From positions 2,976,001 to 3,040,000 of the forward strand of contig NC_089395.1 in the NCBI RefSeq assembly GCF_003171515.1: a stretch of DNA of 64,000 nt, read 5' to 3'. A model generated the notes under the pieces. That model was not told the origin of the DNA. It was given only the letters and a program-made list of their open reading frames with translations, and made no database searches. Of the stretch, positions 52,534 to 63,256 are shown piece after piece. The translations under genes were made by a program, and so were the position numbers. Origin of the DNA: Pyrenophora tritici-repentis. Its lineage: Eukaryota > Ascomycota > Dothideomycetes > Pleosporales > Pleosporaceae. Positions within the stretch are counted from its first letter, which is position 1. Each line of letters begins with the position of its first letter.

Positions 52534-53985
52534 TTAAAATCCTGCGGGGATGCTCTTTGTTACTGCTTGGTAGAGTTCGCACTCTTTGCTGTTTGCAAAG
52601 TGGGGCTCTTTGCAGTTACTACAGTGGGGGAGTGTATGGTTGCAGGGTTTTCCTTTTGTATTACACACTGAGCATTTGTGTGTTGTAGTTGCATGTTCTT
52701 CTCCGCACAAATTGCATGCTGGTTGGTTTCGGCATCTAGTGGCTGGGTGGCCAAATTGTTGGCAGTTTAGGCATTGGGTAGATGCTGCTATAGGCTTAAA
52801 CTTTTCGGTGAAGAGAGTTTGTCCAAGGATTGTAATTCTACCACCAAGTCTGGCTGCGTCTTCGGCTGTTTTGAATGCTATTACAATAGAGCTGTTCTTC
52901 TTGTTTTGCCATTCTCTTGATATCCAGTATGGGTTGCCAGTAATTTGTAGTCCGTTGTTGTATGCTGGGATTTCTGTGTGGAGTATCTCTAGTGTCTCTG
53001 CTCCCTCCCATTCTGTTGGCACATTATGTACTACTACTTTCGTCCATGATTCTAGTAGTTGTACATTCTTTAGCTCAAACTTTTGATGCCATATATGCTT
53101 GTGTTGGACTAGGTATTCTCCTGAGTAGGTTGGAGTGGTTGTTAGAATAATATTGTTCTTTCTACTTGTTGTTACTTCCTTCACTACTGGGTCTTTGATG
53201 CCGCCCTTTGTGAACTCTTCGTTGATTAGGTCTCTAATCTGGAGTGGTGTGTGAGACGTAGGCTGGGTAAGCGTAAGGACTGCTTGGTAGTAGCTTGCTG
53301 GCTTTTTGTTTGTCTTCTTTTTTGTAGACACTGTAGTCCATGTGTTTCCGTTGTTCTGGGCGGCTACGCTAGCGTATGATGTCTTGTTTTGTTGGGTGTT
53401 TTGGGTGTTTTGGGTGTTTTGGATGTTCTGGGTGTTCTGGTTGTTTGGTTTTTCTTGGTTGTTTGGGTTTTGTGGTCCAGTTGCGGCATTAACAGCTTTC
53501 TTTAGTGTCTTTGTAGCTTGTTGGGAGGCGCTTGTAAGCGTTGCAGTCTGGTACGCAAGCTGTGCTGTAAACTTCTCAGTCATTTGCTGCGTAACCCTGC
53601 CTAGTTCCGTAAAGTCTCTAAAGACGTCCAGTAGTTGTAGTAGTTTGTTTTGGGATAGATGGGATTCGGCCATAGTAGATGCTTGTAGAATTAGGTCCCT
53701 TGCCCAGAAGATTGCTTGGGTTGAGTCCTTTGCTCTTGGTTTCTTTTCTTGGCTGTTCTGGAATGGGTTTCTCTCTCTTGTAGTTATCTCTGGGGAGAAT
53801 GCCGCTGGTCTTTTATTTAGTGGTGGCTGAATAATTAACCTTGGTGTTTCTTGGGTGGTCTGCTCGATGGGTGTTGTTGGGTTGTCTTGGTGCCTTTCGT
53901 CGGTCTCCATTTCGTCGTCCAGTGTGCTTGAGGTCCGGAGGTCTTCTGGTAGCTGGACTACGATAGTGTCGCTATCTGGGGCCAT
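52534..53985 (-). CDS. LINE A ORF1 protein (nucleic-acid-binding, Gag-like)
   Basis: This is 483 residues starting MAPDSDTIVVQLPEDLR. The middle carries a coiled-coil-like helix and an Asn/Gln/Thr repeat stretch (NTQNIQNTQNTQNTQ). An RRM-like or chaperone region follows, and the C-terminus has three zinc knuckles (CLNCQQFGHPATRC, CNLCGEEHATTTHKC, CSNCKEPHFANSKEC). This is the typical ORF1 layout of Tad/I-type fungal LINEs. Its TAA stop overlaps the ORF2 ATG as TAATG, so ORF2 may be translated by reinitiation. The frame is intact although ORF2 is not. Confidence 0.85.
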   Translation of the reverse strand: MAPDSDTIVVQLPEDLRTSSTLDDEMETDERHQDNPTTPIEQTTQETPRLIIQPPLNKRPAAFSPEITTRERNPFQNSQEKKPRAKDSTQAIFWARDLILQASTMAESHLSQNKLLQLLDVFRDFTELGRVTQQMTEKFTAQLAYQTATLTSASQQATKTLKKAVNAATGPQNPNNQEKPNNQNTQNIQNTQNTQNTQQNKTSYASVAAQNNGNTWTTVSTKKKTNKKPASYYQAVLTLTQPTSHTPLQIRDLINEEFTKGGIKDPVVKEVTTSRKNNIILTTTPTYSGEYLVQHKHIWHQKFELKNVQLLESWTKVVVHNVPTEWEGAETLEILHTEIPAYNNGLQITGNPYWISREWQNKKNSSIVIAFKTAEDAARLGGRITILGQTLFTEKFKPIAASTQCLNCQQFGHPATRCRNQPACNLCGEEHATTTHKCSVCNTKGKPCNHTLPHCSNCKEPHFANSKECELYQAVTKSIPAGF

Positions 53986-54000
53986 TTTAGCCTAACCCAG

Positions 54001-54346
54001 GGCGCTCAATGGTACGTTATAATATACCATTTTTTTGTTAGTGCTGAGAAGTACGCGTATGGCGGGTATATACTAGAACCAGGGGTTTATCCCATTAAAC
54101 TTCAGGAGTACATCCCATTTTTAGTCTATAGTCGAAATTACTCCAAATTTAGACATATAACTCAGCATACGTAGACGCACAATCTGACGAATTTACAGCG
54201 CAGCAGACTATGTGGTTCAGGAGCTTAGGGTTTGGTGTTCTTGGTTAGGGTTACGCGTCTGGGGGGTCAGGAGGTCGCGAGGCTCGGCACCCCGCCGCGC
54301 GCGCGCCGCCGGAGTAAGCACCGAGAGAGCGATCAACAGCGCGTGT
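54001..54346. other. Gap between LINE A 5' end and LINE B 3' end
   Basis: This is probably part of the LINE A leader plus flank. It has a GC-rich patch at about 54285-54315 (CCCCGCCGCGCGCGCGCC). I see no gene. Confidence 0.45.
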
Positions 54347-54602
54347 ATATATTATTATTATTATTATTCCATTAGAGTCCTTTTTCAGTCAGAGACTATG
54401 TAGGACTTTGGCCGAAGGCCGTTCTATCTTGGTTTTTCTAATTTACATGGTTTTCTGGTATGGTTCGCTAATATGGTTTTTGGCTTTTCTACAAAAGATA
54501 GCTTGTATCTGTTTGTTGCCAGGTGCTAAAGAGCAGTTTGATAAGTAGAAAGAGATGTAGCAGCGGGCTCTTGTGGCAAAGGAGAGGGTTGTGGTTTTAG
54601 TT

Positions 54603-57600
54603 TTATACAGTGTCTCTCTGTAGGTCTTCTGTTGGCTGTCCTAGGTACCATTTTCTTGTTCCTATTCTGGTGCTAGTGATAAAAGCTAGGGTTGCTTCTA
54701 TACCTATACTAGTGTGGAGTAGTAGTGGTAGTGTGACTGGGCGATGTTTGATTGTTTGTAGGAGCGTTTTTCGATGGTCTTTGTATAGATGACAGTACAG
54801 TAGTAGGTGTTCTGGCGTTTGGATGTTTTGGCAGGTGCAGCGATTAGAGTCTCGTTTCTTAAATCTCTTTAGGTAGGAGTTGAAGTATCCGTGTCCTAGC
54901 TTAAGAGAGTAGAAGGCGCTAGAGGTTACTCTTTTCGTGTTCTGTGGCATTTGGATGGTTTTGCTGATTTTAAGAGGGTATTTGGCTGAGTAGGTAGCTT
55001 TGTTTAGAGCGGTTGCTCTTGCTTTGTATTTCTCATACTCTTGGCGTTGTTCCGTTTGTTGTATCCTTTTGATTGTCGTGCCCAGGTAGGCAATGCTCTT
55101 TGTTGTTGATCTGGGGTCCTCTTTGGTTGCTCCTTTTGCTAGGTAGTCTGCTCTTTCGTTTCCAACTATATCTGTGTGTCCAGGTGCCCAGAGTAGGTGG
55201 ATGTTTGCTTGTTTTCGTCGGATCGTATTTGCCGCTTTTAGACATCGGAGTTGCCAATGCTGTCCTGGGTTATCTGATAGGTTTTTAAGCCTGTAGATTG
55301 CTGCTTGGTTATCTGCGTAGACCTCAAATTCCTGGTCGGTTGTAGCGTTCTTTGCTGCGTATTCGAATGCTCGTGTGATCCCTTCTAGTTCGCCGTTGTA
55401 GACTAGCTGGTATTGTCCGATATTAACTGTTTCTGAGTAGATCTCTTGCTGAGTTGAGTTGTAGACTGCTATCCCAACTCCTATTCCTTTTCCTTCTTGT
55501 GTTTGCGAGGCGTCTGAGTATATTGTCGTGTAATTGTCTAGCCTTGTTTTAATGTAGGCTTGGTGCGCATTTGCCTCCTCTTCTTTGGATTTTTGAGAGA
55601 CTGTTACGGTATAGTTTAGAGTATCCCATGGCCTAAACCGGTATGGGATAGTCTGCTCTGTGTCCCTTTTGTTGTTTTTAGGAATTGCGTTAGTAATAGT
55701 TTGTAGCTGTCTGTGCTGGTTTGGTTTCTTTGAGCGTTGGAGATTAGTTGATTGGATCCGAGTTATTGCCTTTGCAATTGGATGGGTGTTGGCTAGCAGG
55801 TTTGCTCTGCTTGCGTAGTTCCGGATAGTTGAGTTAAGCCTAATTGCTGGTGGTAGTAGGCTCGCTTCGAGGCTTGTAGGGACTGTTGGTGCTGTTCTAA
55901 ACACTCCTAGTGTTTTTCGACAAGCCAGGTTGTGTAGTGACTGTAGTTTCTTTGTAGCGTAGGGTTGGTTTTGCCAGTATATTTGTGCTCCGTAGTCTGA
56001 CACGCTGGTTACACATGCTAAGTATAGTTGTCTAATAGCGTGTGTTGATAGGCCGAGTTCAATGTTCGCTAGTCTTCCTAGCCTGTAGAAAGCTTGTCTG
56101 GCTTGGCTTACACGTATAGACACATGTGATTTGAATGATAGTCGGTTGTCTAGATAGATACCTAGCCACTTGACAGTGTCTTTGTGTTCTATCCGGTCGT
56201 TGTTTGGGAGTATGAGGGCTCTTTCTATCCTCTCCTTCTTAGCGGTGAAGTGGATTAGCTCTGTTTTGGATGTGTCGAAGATAATGTCTAGCTGCTCTCC
56301 CTTGGCAAAGAGTGTAGCTATCTCTTTTTGCAGTGCTCTTATGTTTTTCTTTAGAGAGGTTGATGAGGTAGTAAGAGATAGGTCGTCGATATACGATAGT
56401 TGAAAGCTTTGTAAGGCTGGGAATAGGTCTCGGATATAGATAAGGAAGAAGATTGGTGATACTGGGCTGCCTTGTGGGATGCCTGCTCTAATCTTGCTAA
56501 ATTCTTCAATCTTATTATCGAATGCTAGTCTTAGGGTCCTGTTGGAGAGAAAGGATTTCGCCCAGCAAATTAAGCTAATTGGGAGTCCAAGTTTCTTAAG
56601 TCGGTCTAGAAATCGGTTGTGTATGACGTGGTCAAAAGCTCCTTTGACGTCCACGAACACTGTGGAAGTAATTTGGCCTTGCTGTTTTTTGTGTTGAATC
56701 TGGTCTACTAGGAGGAGAGCGGCGTCTATTGCAGATTTCTTGTTTCTACCTCCAATTTGTGAGGGGTGTAGGAGGTTTGTGGTTTCTGCTAGACTAGCTA
56801 GTCTTTTGGCGATAATTCTCTCTAGTACCTTCCCTAGGCTGTTTAAGAGAGTAATTACTCTATAAGCTTTCGGGAGAGAGTAGTCTAGTTTAGATGGTTT
56901 TTTGAGAATTGCTCCTGTAGCTGCTTTCCAGCACCGAGGGTGGTATCCGTAATTGAACAAGATTGAGTAGGCGATGAAGAGGATCTCTGGGTTGAACTTA
57001 AACGTAGCGGTTATAATATCTTGAGTAATGGCGTCAGGCCCTGGTGTACTACTTTTAACTTTCCTAGAACAGGCTTGTTCTAGTTCAGAAATTGATAGTT
57101 GCGGCCAGTCCCAAATGCTCTCTTGATAGTTTAGAAAGCTTGGTAGTTCTGCTGTTGGAGGAGGAGGGAACAGTGCTTTTCTAAAGGCCTTGCACTTTCC
57201 TTTGAATGTTTTCTCTAGTATCTCTCCATGGATAGGTGGAATCTTTTCGACCTTTTGATCCTTTGTGTATGCCATAGCTTTGTAGATAGACTGTGGGGTT
57301 TCTTGTTCTAGAAAGCTATTCCAATGTCTCTTCTTGGCATCCTTGATTGCTCTTGCGTAGGTGTTCCGCGCTATTAAGAAGTCTTTCTTGAATAGATATG
57401 CCTCTTGGATGGACAACTGTTGCAATTGTTGTGTGTAGACTCTTTGGCAGTGAGTAAGCTCTCTTCTTAGCTTAGTAAGCTCCTGGTTCCACCAGGGTTT
57501 TGGTTTAGGACCTAGTTTGACTTTTGGGATTGCTTTGTCAGCTGCTAGTTGGATAACTTGCGTAATTGCTTCCCCTATCTCCTCTAGTTTGCTTTGAAGC

Positions 57601-58493
57601 TCCTGGTCCTCTTCTAGAATTAGATTCTTGCAATCTTGTTTCCTAGGGTCGTTTATCTCGCTTATGTGCTGTAGCGTGATGTTGTTTTGAATAGCCTCGT
57701 TTAGGGTTTTTTGAAAAAGTGGCCAATCCGCCTTTTTTGTGTTAAACTTGCGTTGGTTTATTGGATTGTCTACTTGGTCGGTGTCTGATCGAATTGAGAA
57801 GAGTAGGCCGTAGTGGTCAGATCCAGTCTCCGTAGTGACTTGCCAGTCAATAGCTTTGTCAGCTAGGTCTGGGGTAACTAGGGATAGGTCTAAAACTGAT
57901 TCTCTTGATAGGTGTGGCCTAAAGAAAGTGCCCGTTCCTGGTGTGTTTAGAAGGCTAAGGTTTTGGCTTTCTATCCATTCTACAAATGGGGGTGCTCCTG
58001 GGCTCGTCGATGTGCATAGTGGGTCCCACCACGGGTGGTGCTCATTTGCGTCTAGGAGTAGAATAGATGACTCTGGTAGTCTTGTGTTTGTGTTTAGAAG
58101 AACTCTTGGGATAGTCTTTATATCTCCTATACCTCTCTCGTTGTATAGGTTGAAGATATTAAACTTATGGTTTCCTTTCTGTACTACTAGTGCTATAGCG
58201 TCTGGATCTGACGTAAAACCTTCTAGTAGGTGGGTTTCTGCTAATAGCGTTCTAGAGATATAGAATAGCACTCTAGGGCGGAGTTTTGGTTCGGATTGTG
58301 GGAGAATTTGGAGGTATGCTGCGTGGCTAGTGGACCTAGTATCAGCGTAGTCGTTGTTTCTTGTTGGTGTGAGCCAAGGCTCTTGGACTGCAATTATATC
58401 AACCCTTAGTTCGACAGCTAGTTGAAGAGTAGACTCTGTAGCCTGGATACTCTTATTCAGATTCGCTTGGAGAATCTTAATGCTGTCTAACAT
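54603..58493 (-). CDS. LINE B ORF2: endonuclease-reverse transcriptase-RNase H
   Basis: This is an uninterrupted frame of 1,296 residues from MLDSIKILQANLNKSIQ. The N-terminal 230 residues are an exonuclease-endonuclease-phosphatase domain (VQEPWLTPTRN, LLDANEHHPWWDP, GSDHYGLLFSI). The reverse transcriptase shows DVKGAFDHVIHNRFL, RAGIPQGSPVSP and the catalytic LSYIDDLSLT near residue 700. RNase H follows (IYSDASQTQEG, GELEGITRAFEYA, WAPGHTDIVGNERADYLAKG). The C-terminus has a CCHC-like cysteine motif (CTCQNIQTPEHLLLYC). Two-ORF layout, APE-type nuclease and RNase H place it in the Tad1/I group. All motifs are intact. Confidence 0.93.
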   Translation of the reverse strand: MLDSIKILQANLNKSIQATESTLQLAVELRVDIIAVQEPWLTPTRNNDYADTRSTSHAAYLQILPQSEPKLRPRVLFYISRTLLAETHLLEGFTSDPDAIALVVQKGNHKFNIFNLYNERGIGDIKTIPRVLLNTNTRLPESSILLLDANEHHPWWDPLCTSTSPGAPPFVEWIESQNLSLLNTPGTGTFFRPHLSRESVLDLSLVTPDLADKAIDWQVTTETGSDHYGLLFSIRSDTDQVDNPINQRKFNTKKADWPLFQKTLNEAIQNNITLQHISEINDPRKQDCKNLILEEDQELQSKLEEIGEAITQVIQLAADKAIPKVKLGPKPKPWWNQELTKLRRELTHCQRVYTQQLQQLSIQEAYLFKKDFLIARNTYARAIKDAKKRHWNSFLEQETPQSIYKAMAYTKDQKVEKIPPIHGEILEKTFKGKCKAFRKALFPPPPTAELPSFLNYQESIWDWPQLSISELEQACSRKVKSSTPGPDAITQDIITATFKFNPEILFIAYSILFNYGYHPRCWKAATGAILKKPSKLDYSLPKAYRVITLLNSLGKVLERIIAKRLASLAETTNLLHPSQIGGRNKKSAIDAALLLVDQIQHKKQQGQITSTVFVDVKGAFDHVIHNRFLDRLKKLGLPISLICWAKSFLSNRTLRLAFDNKIEEFSKIRAGIPQGSPVSPIFFLIYIRDLFPALQSFQLSYIDDLSLTTSSTSLKKNIRALQKEIATLFAKGEQLDIIFDTSKTELIHFTAKKERIERALILPNNDRIEHKDTVKWLGIYLDNRLSFKSHVSIRVSQARQAFYRLGRLANIELGLSTHAIRQLYLACVTSVSDYGAQIYWQNQPYATKKLQSLHNLACRKTLGVFRTAPTVPTSLEASLLPPAIRLNSTIRNYASRANLLANTHPIAKAITRIQSTNLQRSKKPNQHRQLQTITNAIPKNNKRDTEQTIPYRFRPWDTLNYTVTVSQKSKEEEANAHQAYIKTRLDNYTTIYSDASQTQEGKGIGVGIAVYNSTQQEIYSETVNIGQYQLVYNGELEGITRAFEYAAKNATTDQEFEVYADNQAAIYRLKNLSDNPGQHWQLRCLKAANTIRRKQANIHLLWAPGHTDIVGNERADYLAKGATKEDPRSTTKSIAYLGTTIKRIQQTEQRQEYEKYKARATALNKATYSAKYPLKISKTIQMPQNTKRVTSSAFYSLKLGHGYFNSYLKRFKKRDSNRCTCQNIQTPEHLLLYCHLYKDHRKTLLQTIKHRPVTLPLLLHTSIGIEATLAFITSTRIGTRKWYLGQPTEDLQRDTV

Positions 58494-59919
58494 TCTGTTG
58501 TATATTGGTTCTCCTTGTTTGTTATAGCTGCGAGGACTTCACAGTCTCTGCTATTAGCAAAGTGAGGTTCTTTGCAGTTTGAGCATTTTGGGAGTGTATG
58601 GATACAAGGCTTCCCACTTGTCGTGCAGGTGGAGCATTTATGCTGCGATGTAGGGTGGGTCCCCGCACATAGCTGGCATGCTGTTTGGTTCCGGCATTTA
58701 AGCTTTGTATGGCCAAAGCCTTGGCAGTTGTCGCATTGGGTAGTAGCTGGAATACTTCTGTACTTTTCAGTACGGAGGCTCTCTCCAAGGATAATGATCC
58801 TCGCTCCTAGTTTCTTTGCTTCAGCTTCTGTTTTAAAAGCAATAACAATAGAGCTGTTTTGCTTGTTCTTCCAGTCTTTTGTAAGCCAGTAGGAGTTACC
58901 AACTATTTGTAGTCCTTTGTTGTATGTAGGGATTTCAGTTTGAAGGATTTCTAGCGTGTCTGCTCCTTCAAAGGTTGTAGGGACGTTGTGGACTATGACT
59001 TTTGTCCAAGATTCTAGTGGTTGAGCGTGTTTGATGTTAAAGAGATCCATCCAGATGTTGGATTGCTGGAGAAGGAATTCTCCAGAGTATCCGCTTGTAG
59101 TAGTAAGTATGAGATTGTTTCTCTTACTAAGAGCTGCTAGTTGGATAACAGGTCCTGCAATGCCAGCTTTTTGGAATGCCTCGTTGATTTTGTTTCGTGC
59201 TTGGAGCGGGTTGATGGTTTGGTTTTCCTCTAGTGTTGCAACTATTTGATAGTGCGTAATTAGTTTCTTAGGCGTTGGCTTTTTCTTTGGGGCTACAGTC
59301 GTCCAAGTGGCGTTCTTTGATGGTTGAGCTGCAATTGTTGCGTATGATTGGGGAGCATTTGTGTTTGTTGTCGTTGTTGCTACTGCTACTGTTTGGTTGT
59401 TTTGACCAGCTACTGTGGCTGTTGCCTTCTTTAATGTCTTTGCTGCTTTTTCTGAAGCGTTTGCTAGAGTAGCTGAGTGGAAGGCGAGCTTGGCAGATAG
59501 TTTGTCCGAGATCTGGTTTGTAACTCTCCTTTTTCCGTGTAGTCTCTAAATACGTCTAGTAGTTCGAGTAGCTTGTTTTGCTCTTCATATGAGTTGGTCA
59601 TAATAGAGGCTTGGAGGATCAGGTTTCTAGCCCATTGGATTGCCTGTTCTGGATCTTTTGCGGTTGGTTTATCAGAGTCATTCTTTTGGAATGGATTTCT
59701 TCCAGTTCTGTCGTATACAGGAGAGAAGAGGGCTGGTCGTTTGTTCATGATTGGGACTAGTCGTTCGGGTGGGTTAGGTTGAGTTTGGGTTGGGGTCGCT
59801 GGTGTCTGGTCCTCTTCTATACCCATTTGGATATCATTTTCGAGATAGATTGCGGTATTAGTGCTGTTTCCGCTTGCCTCTGGGATCTGCACTATGATAT
59901 TGTCGCTGTCTGGCGGCAT
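58487..59919 (-). pseudogene. LINE B ORF1 with one frameshift
   Basis: The first part, from 59919 (MPPDSDNIIVQIPEASG), aligns with LINE A ORF1 until the ...VFRDYTEKG region. It then goes out of frame near 59525 and would stop at 59464. A one-base shift restores VTNQISDKLSAKLAF and everything down to the three zinc knuckles (CDNCQGFGHTKLKC, CQLCAGTHPTSQHKC, CSNCKEPHFANSRDC). The stop TAG overlaps the ORF2 ATG (ATGTTAG). The shift may be decay or a sequencing error. ORF2 is intact, so this one change decides whether the element can be active. Confidence 0.8.
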
Positions 59920-59950
59920 TTTTGTTCTGTTGTTGCTACTTTACACTAGA

Positions 59951-60362
59951 AGGATACCTAGTTCTTCTAGCCGTACCGGTGTGAAAGTAGTGAAAGCCTT
60001 GCTATTTTACTCTTCTTACTCTCTTTTCTCTATCTTACTGATCTATCGAGTAGATCTCTAGGATAGGAATCGATTTGGGAGACTAGAAAACAGCGAAAGA
60101 GTCAATTGTTGGTGTTTTTGGTTATCTTATCGATAAGGACTGGTCTGTGCGTTTTTGTTTTGGAAGATTGAACGCGTCTGAAGAATCTCGTTCTACTGGC
60201 TCTAGCTTTACAACCAGCTGGCTGCAGAGGCTTAGAGTAGCTGGAATGTTTTTCTTCTGATGGTTTCGACTATATTCCGATGAAAAACGACGCGTTTTGA
60301 TCAGTTTTCGTGCGCGTGTATATAAGAAGCCGAGTAGAACAGGTAGGCGTCGATATTTCAAC
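59951..60362. promoter_or_regulatory. Upstream region of the helicase gene
   Basis: There is no gene here. A TATA box TATATAA at 60319-60325 lies about 38 bp before the ATG at 60363, which reads TCAACATG. The TATA fits a promoter immediately upstream. Confidence 0.55.
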
Positions 60363-62045
60363 ATGTCTAAACCTAGCATCGAGTGCCAGTATTTCGAGCA
60401 TGTGCCTGAGCACAGCGTAGCGGCATGCAGAGAGTGCAGATATGCAGTATGGCCAGATCAGATTGAGGGCCATCTACAGAAGCAGCATAAGGTTAGTTAC
60501 AAGGAGGCTGAGGCAGTTGGACAGCAGGTTCGCAGCTGGGCTGGGTTAGTCCAGTACCCTAGTGAGCTCGAGGTGCCGACTGGTGCTCCAAAGCCTGTGC
60601 GGCAATTGCCAGTGTATACAGACGGGATGTTATGCCAATTTGACTCCAGCTGCTGCTATTATGTAGCAAGAAGTAAGGAGGCTATACGAAAGCATTGGCG
60701 TAAGGACCATCAAGGATGGTCAGCAGGGAAGAAGCGAGGGCGGCCAAGTCGAACCAGGCAGAAGAGCGTGCAGGCACATATGGATAAGGGGTACCGGCTG
60801 GTCCATTGCCAGCGATTATTCAGCAGCCGGCATGGATCGCAGTACTTTGAGGTCCAGGCACCCAGCCAGGATGGAGAAGGCCCCGAAATCGTGCCCGTAG
60901 ACGGGGCAGCAGCATGGGCGCGAGTGGGCGAGCAGATGGCCAAGGCGTGGGCAGACATCGAGAAGCGGGCGCAGACGACGATCCAGGAGGGCGAGCGCGA
61001 CGAGGTGAACCCATGGCTGGAGCGGACGCAGTGGTTGCCGTACCTAGTGGGCATGGAGAGGCCGGATTTGTTAGCGTGCATCGAGGAGCCCGTGGCAGAG
61101 CCAGATGCCAGGCAGGAGCAGCAGGCCGAGCCGGTGGAAGCAGCGATTTGGGCAGCCATGGATGGATTGGCGCGGTTCAGCCAGGCATCCATTATTGACC
61201 GGATTGGCGTGTTTATACGGTTGGAGGCAATTCGCACAGAGATGCACCAAACCCGGTTCCAGCCGTTACAGCCGTATATGGACAAGAACGCCATTGTCAA
61301 GCACACACGACCGTGGCAGCAGATGTTAATGTTTTTTGCACGCACACAGAAAGAGCACGGGTGGAAGAGCCCCAAGTATCGGTTTACGCGCCGGCAGCGA
61401 GAGGCATGGGAGGTGTTAATCGAACAGGCAAAGCGGAGCATAGAGGGAGACGAAGAAGATGAAGCCGAGGATATGGACGAAGAGAGAGAAGAGCTGGACG
61501 AGGAGATGATGGACGACATAGACGAGGCGATAGAGGTAGCTGAGGAAGAGCCAGGTCAGGGAGAAGGCCCCGAGCCTAAGAAGTTGTCTAAGATACAGAA
61601 AGCGTGTTTGGAGTTTTGCATTGCATTACTTAACCACCGCATCACCCGTAGAGAGTATGACAGCCCGCTGGTGTGCGCGTTGGCGGTGCTGGGCGTCAAG
61701 GAGGACGGATGGAAGGGGCCGGAGCAGTACCCGCCGATATTATCGGCGGTGATCAAGATCGCTCGGTTTATGGTCGTGCAGAAGGGACTAGAAATGTCAG
61801 GGCCCGAGGAGGATAGCGGCGATGAGACAGACGACGACTTAGATGACAGCGCGTACGAGAGCGGGCCAAGCCAGCGACGGCGTCCCAAGGGGTGTTTGCA
61901 GTTAGTGCAGAAGATGATGGACCGGTTCATGGTGCGCGGCAGCCATAGCCCCATGCAGTGGATGTTGGATTTGCGGACGTATGGATTGAAGATCCATTAC
62001 AACACTACAACCCGCGGGCATGTAGAGTGGACGAACGGCGACGAG

Positions 62046-62173
62046 CAGACTCCGCAACAATCAATCGGATCGGCATGATTGATTCCTATCTAGGTTAAAG
62101 GCTGCCTAATAAAGTAACTCTTTAACCTATATAGGAATCAATCATGTCGATCGATTGATTGTTGCGGAGTCTG
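62046..62173. mobile_element. 128-bp hAT-type MITE, copy 2, in the helicase gene
   Basis: The ends are CAGACTCCGCAACAATCAAT and its reverse complement. The 8-bp duplication GCGACGAG flanks it (62038-62045 and 62174-62181). Insert plus duplication is 136 bp, so it shifts the host frame by one. Confidence 0.93.
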
Positions 62174-63256
62174 GCGACGAGCTGCTGTACAAAGAGCTGC
62201 ATTTTAGCATGGCGCAGTTCCGCGGCATGGTACATGGGCTGGCTAGCGAGAGCCGGCGATTATTAACAGAGGAGTTAATGTTTAGCAGCAAGGCAGCGCC
62301 GGTGCCGGCAGTGCCATGGGAGAGCATACGTGACAACCCAACCGACGAGCGGCCAGGATGGAACTTTTTGAAGGATCATCGCACAAACATGCCCGTCAAC
62401 GGCGAGAGGTGGTTATTTGAGCGGGTAGGCGAGAGCGCCAGCATCCGGAGTCGGTTCATGAAGCCCGGGACGCAGTCAGGGGTAGACCGACAGGCAATAG
62501 AGCGATACATGGACCGGGTGGTAGAATTTCGCGAGAAGCTGGCGGTGTTAATGCATATAACGGGTGGGCAGCCAGCGCGAGGGCCAGAGCTACTGAGCGT
62601 ACGGCATAGCAACACAGTGCAAGGGGGGCATCGCAATATATTCATCGAGGACGGCATGGTGGTGTTTGTGACACGGTACCACAAGGGATACAAAGTCAGC
62701 GGCGACGTCAAGATTATCCATCGATATTTGCCGCGCGAGGTGGGCGAGCTGGTAGTGTGGTATATGTGGCTGGTGTTGCCGTTCCAGCAGCGGCTCGAGG
62801 CGTTGGTGTGGGAGAAGGAGGCAGTTTCGTCGCATATGTGGCCAGCAGACCCCAGCGGCCGCAAGTGGACGACCGATCGGCTGCGGGAGGCGTTGAAGCG
62901 CGAGAGCCGGATCGCGATGGGCCAGGAGTGGACGTTTGCCGGGTACCGGGAGATGGCGATTGGCATCAGCCGGCGGTTTTTGCGTGGATCGACAGCGTTC
63001 CAGGCAGATGAGGGCGAGGAGAATAAGGAGTGGGCTGAGGAGCAGGCAGGAGATTCGATTGCCGACGAGCAGGCGGGCCATACGTCGCACGTGGCGGGAC
63101 TGGTATACGCGCGAGGGATCATGGAGCAGTCAGGGGCCGTGGCGGATAGGCGGCAGCAGTTCCGGGCATCGAGCACGGATTGGCATAGATTTTTGGGCTT
63201 CCAGGCAGGCTTGGACGACCAGAGAAGAAGCAGCAAGCGGAAGAGAGCGCCGTTTG

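Larger units (their letters stand above)
45795..52534 (-). pseudogene. LINE A ORF2 (endonuclease-RT-RNase H), broken
   Basis: The ATG at 52534 gives MLNNIRILQVNLNKSI. After the hAT-2C insertion the endonuclease continues (LDSNEHHPLWDPLC, ETGSDHYGLLFSI), then reverse transcriptase (DVKGAFDHVSHNQFL, IAGIPQGSPVSP, LSYIDDLSLS) and RNase H (AIYSDASQHDKG, WAPGHNDVKGNEKAD), ending GTRKWHLGQ near 45800. Besides the two transposon insertions there are at least two single-base frameshifts by comparison with LINE B: near 48050 (GGGGTAGACTC region) and near 46440 (DNP/QQW junction). The copy is dead. Confidence 0.88.
45541..54000 (-). mobile_element. Tad-like LINE copy A, interrupted
   Basis: On the minus strand ORF1 (52534-53985) is followed by ORF2 and a 3' tail of TAA-type repeats (about 45541-45565). 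It is interrupted by hAT-2C (49719-52449) and by a 128-bp MITE (47027-47154). Removing both, LINE A aligns along its whole length with LINE B. The 5' end near 54000 is approximate. Confidence 0.88.
54347..59950 (-). mobile_element. Tad-like LINE copy B
   Basis: ORF1 and ORF2 are on the minus strand with a 3' tail of TAA-type repeats (54347-54368, read as ATT units on the plus strand). The 3' untranslated parts of A and B share GACTATGTAGGACTTTGGC, so they are one family or close sisters. The 5' end near 59950 is approximate. Confidence 0.88.

Noticed and set aside
60710..61519. Antisense frame starting with a Ser run
   Set aside because: It is the complement of the acidic Glu/Asp stretch of the helicase, where runs of GAA/GAC read as Ser codons on the other strand.
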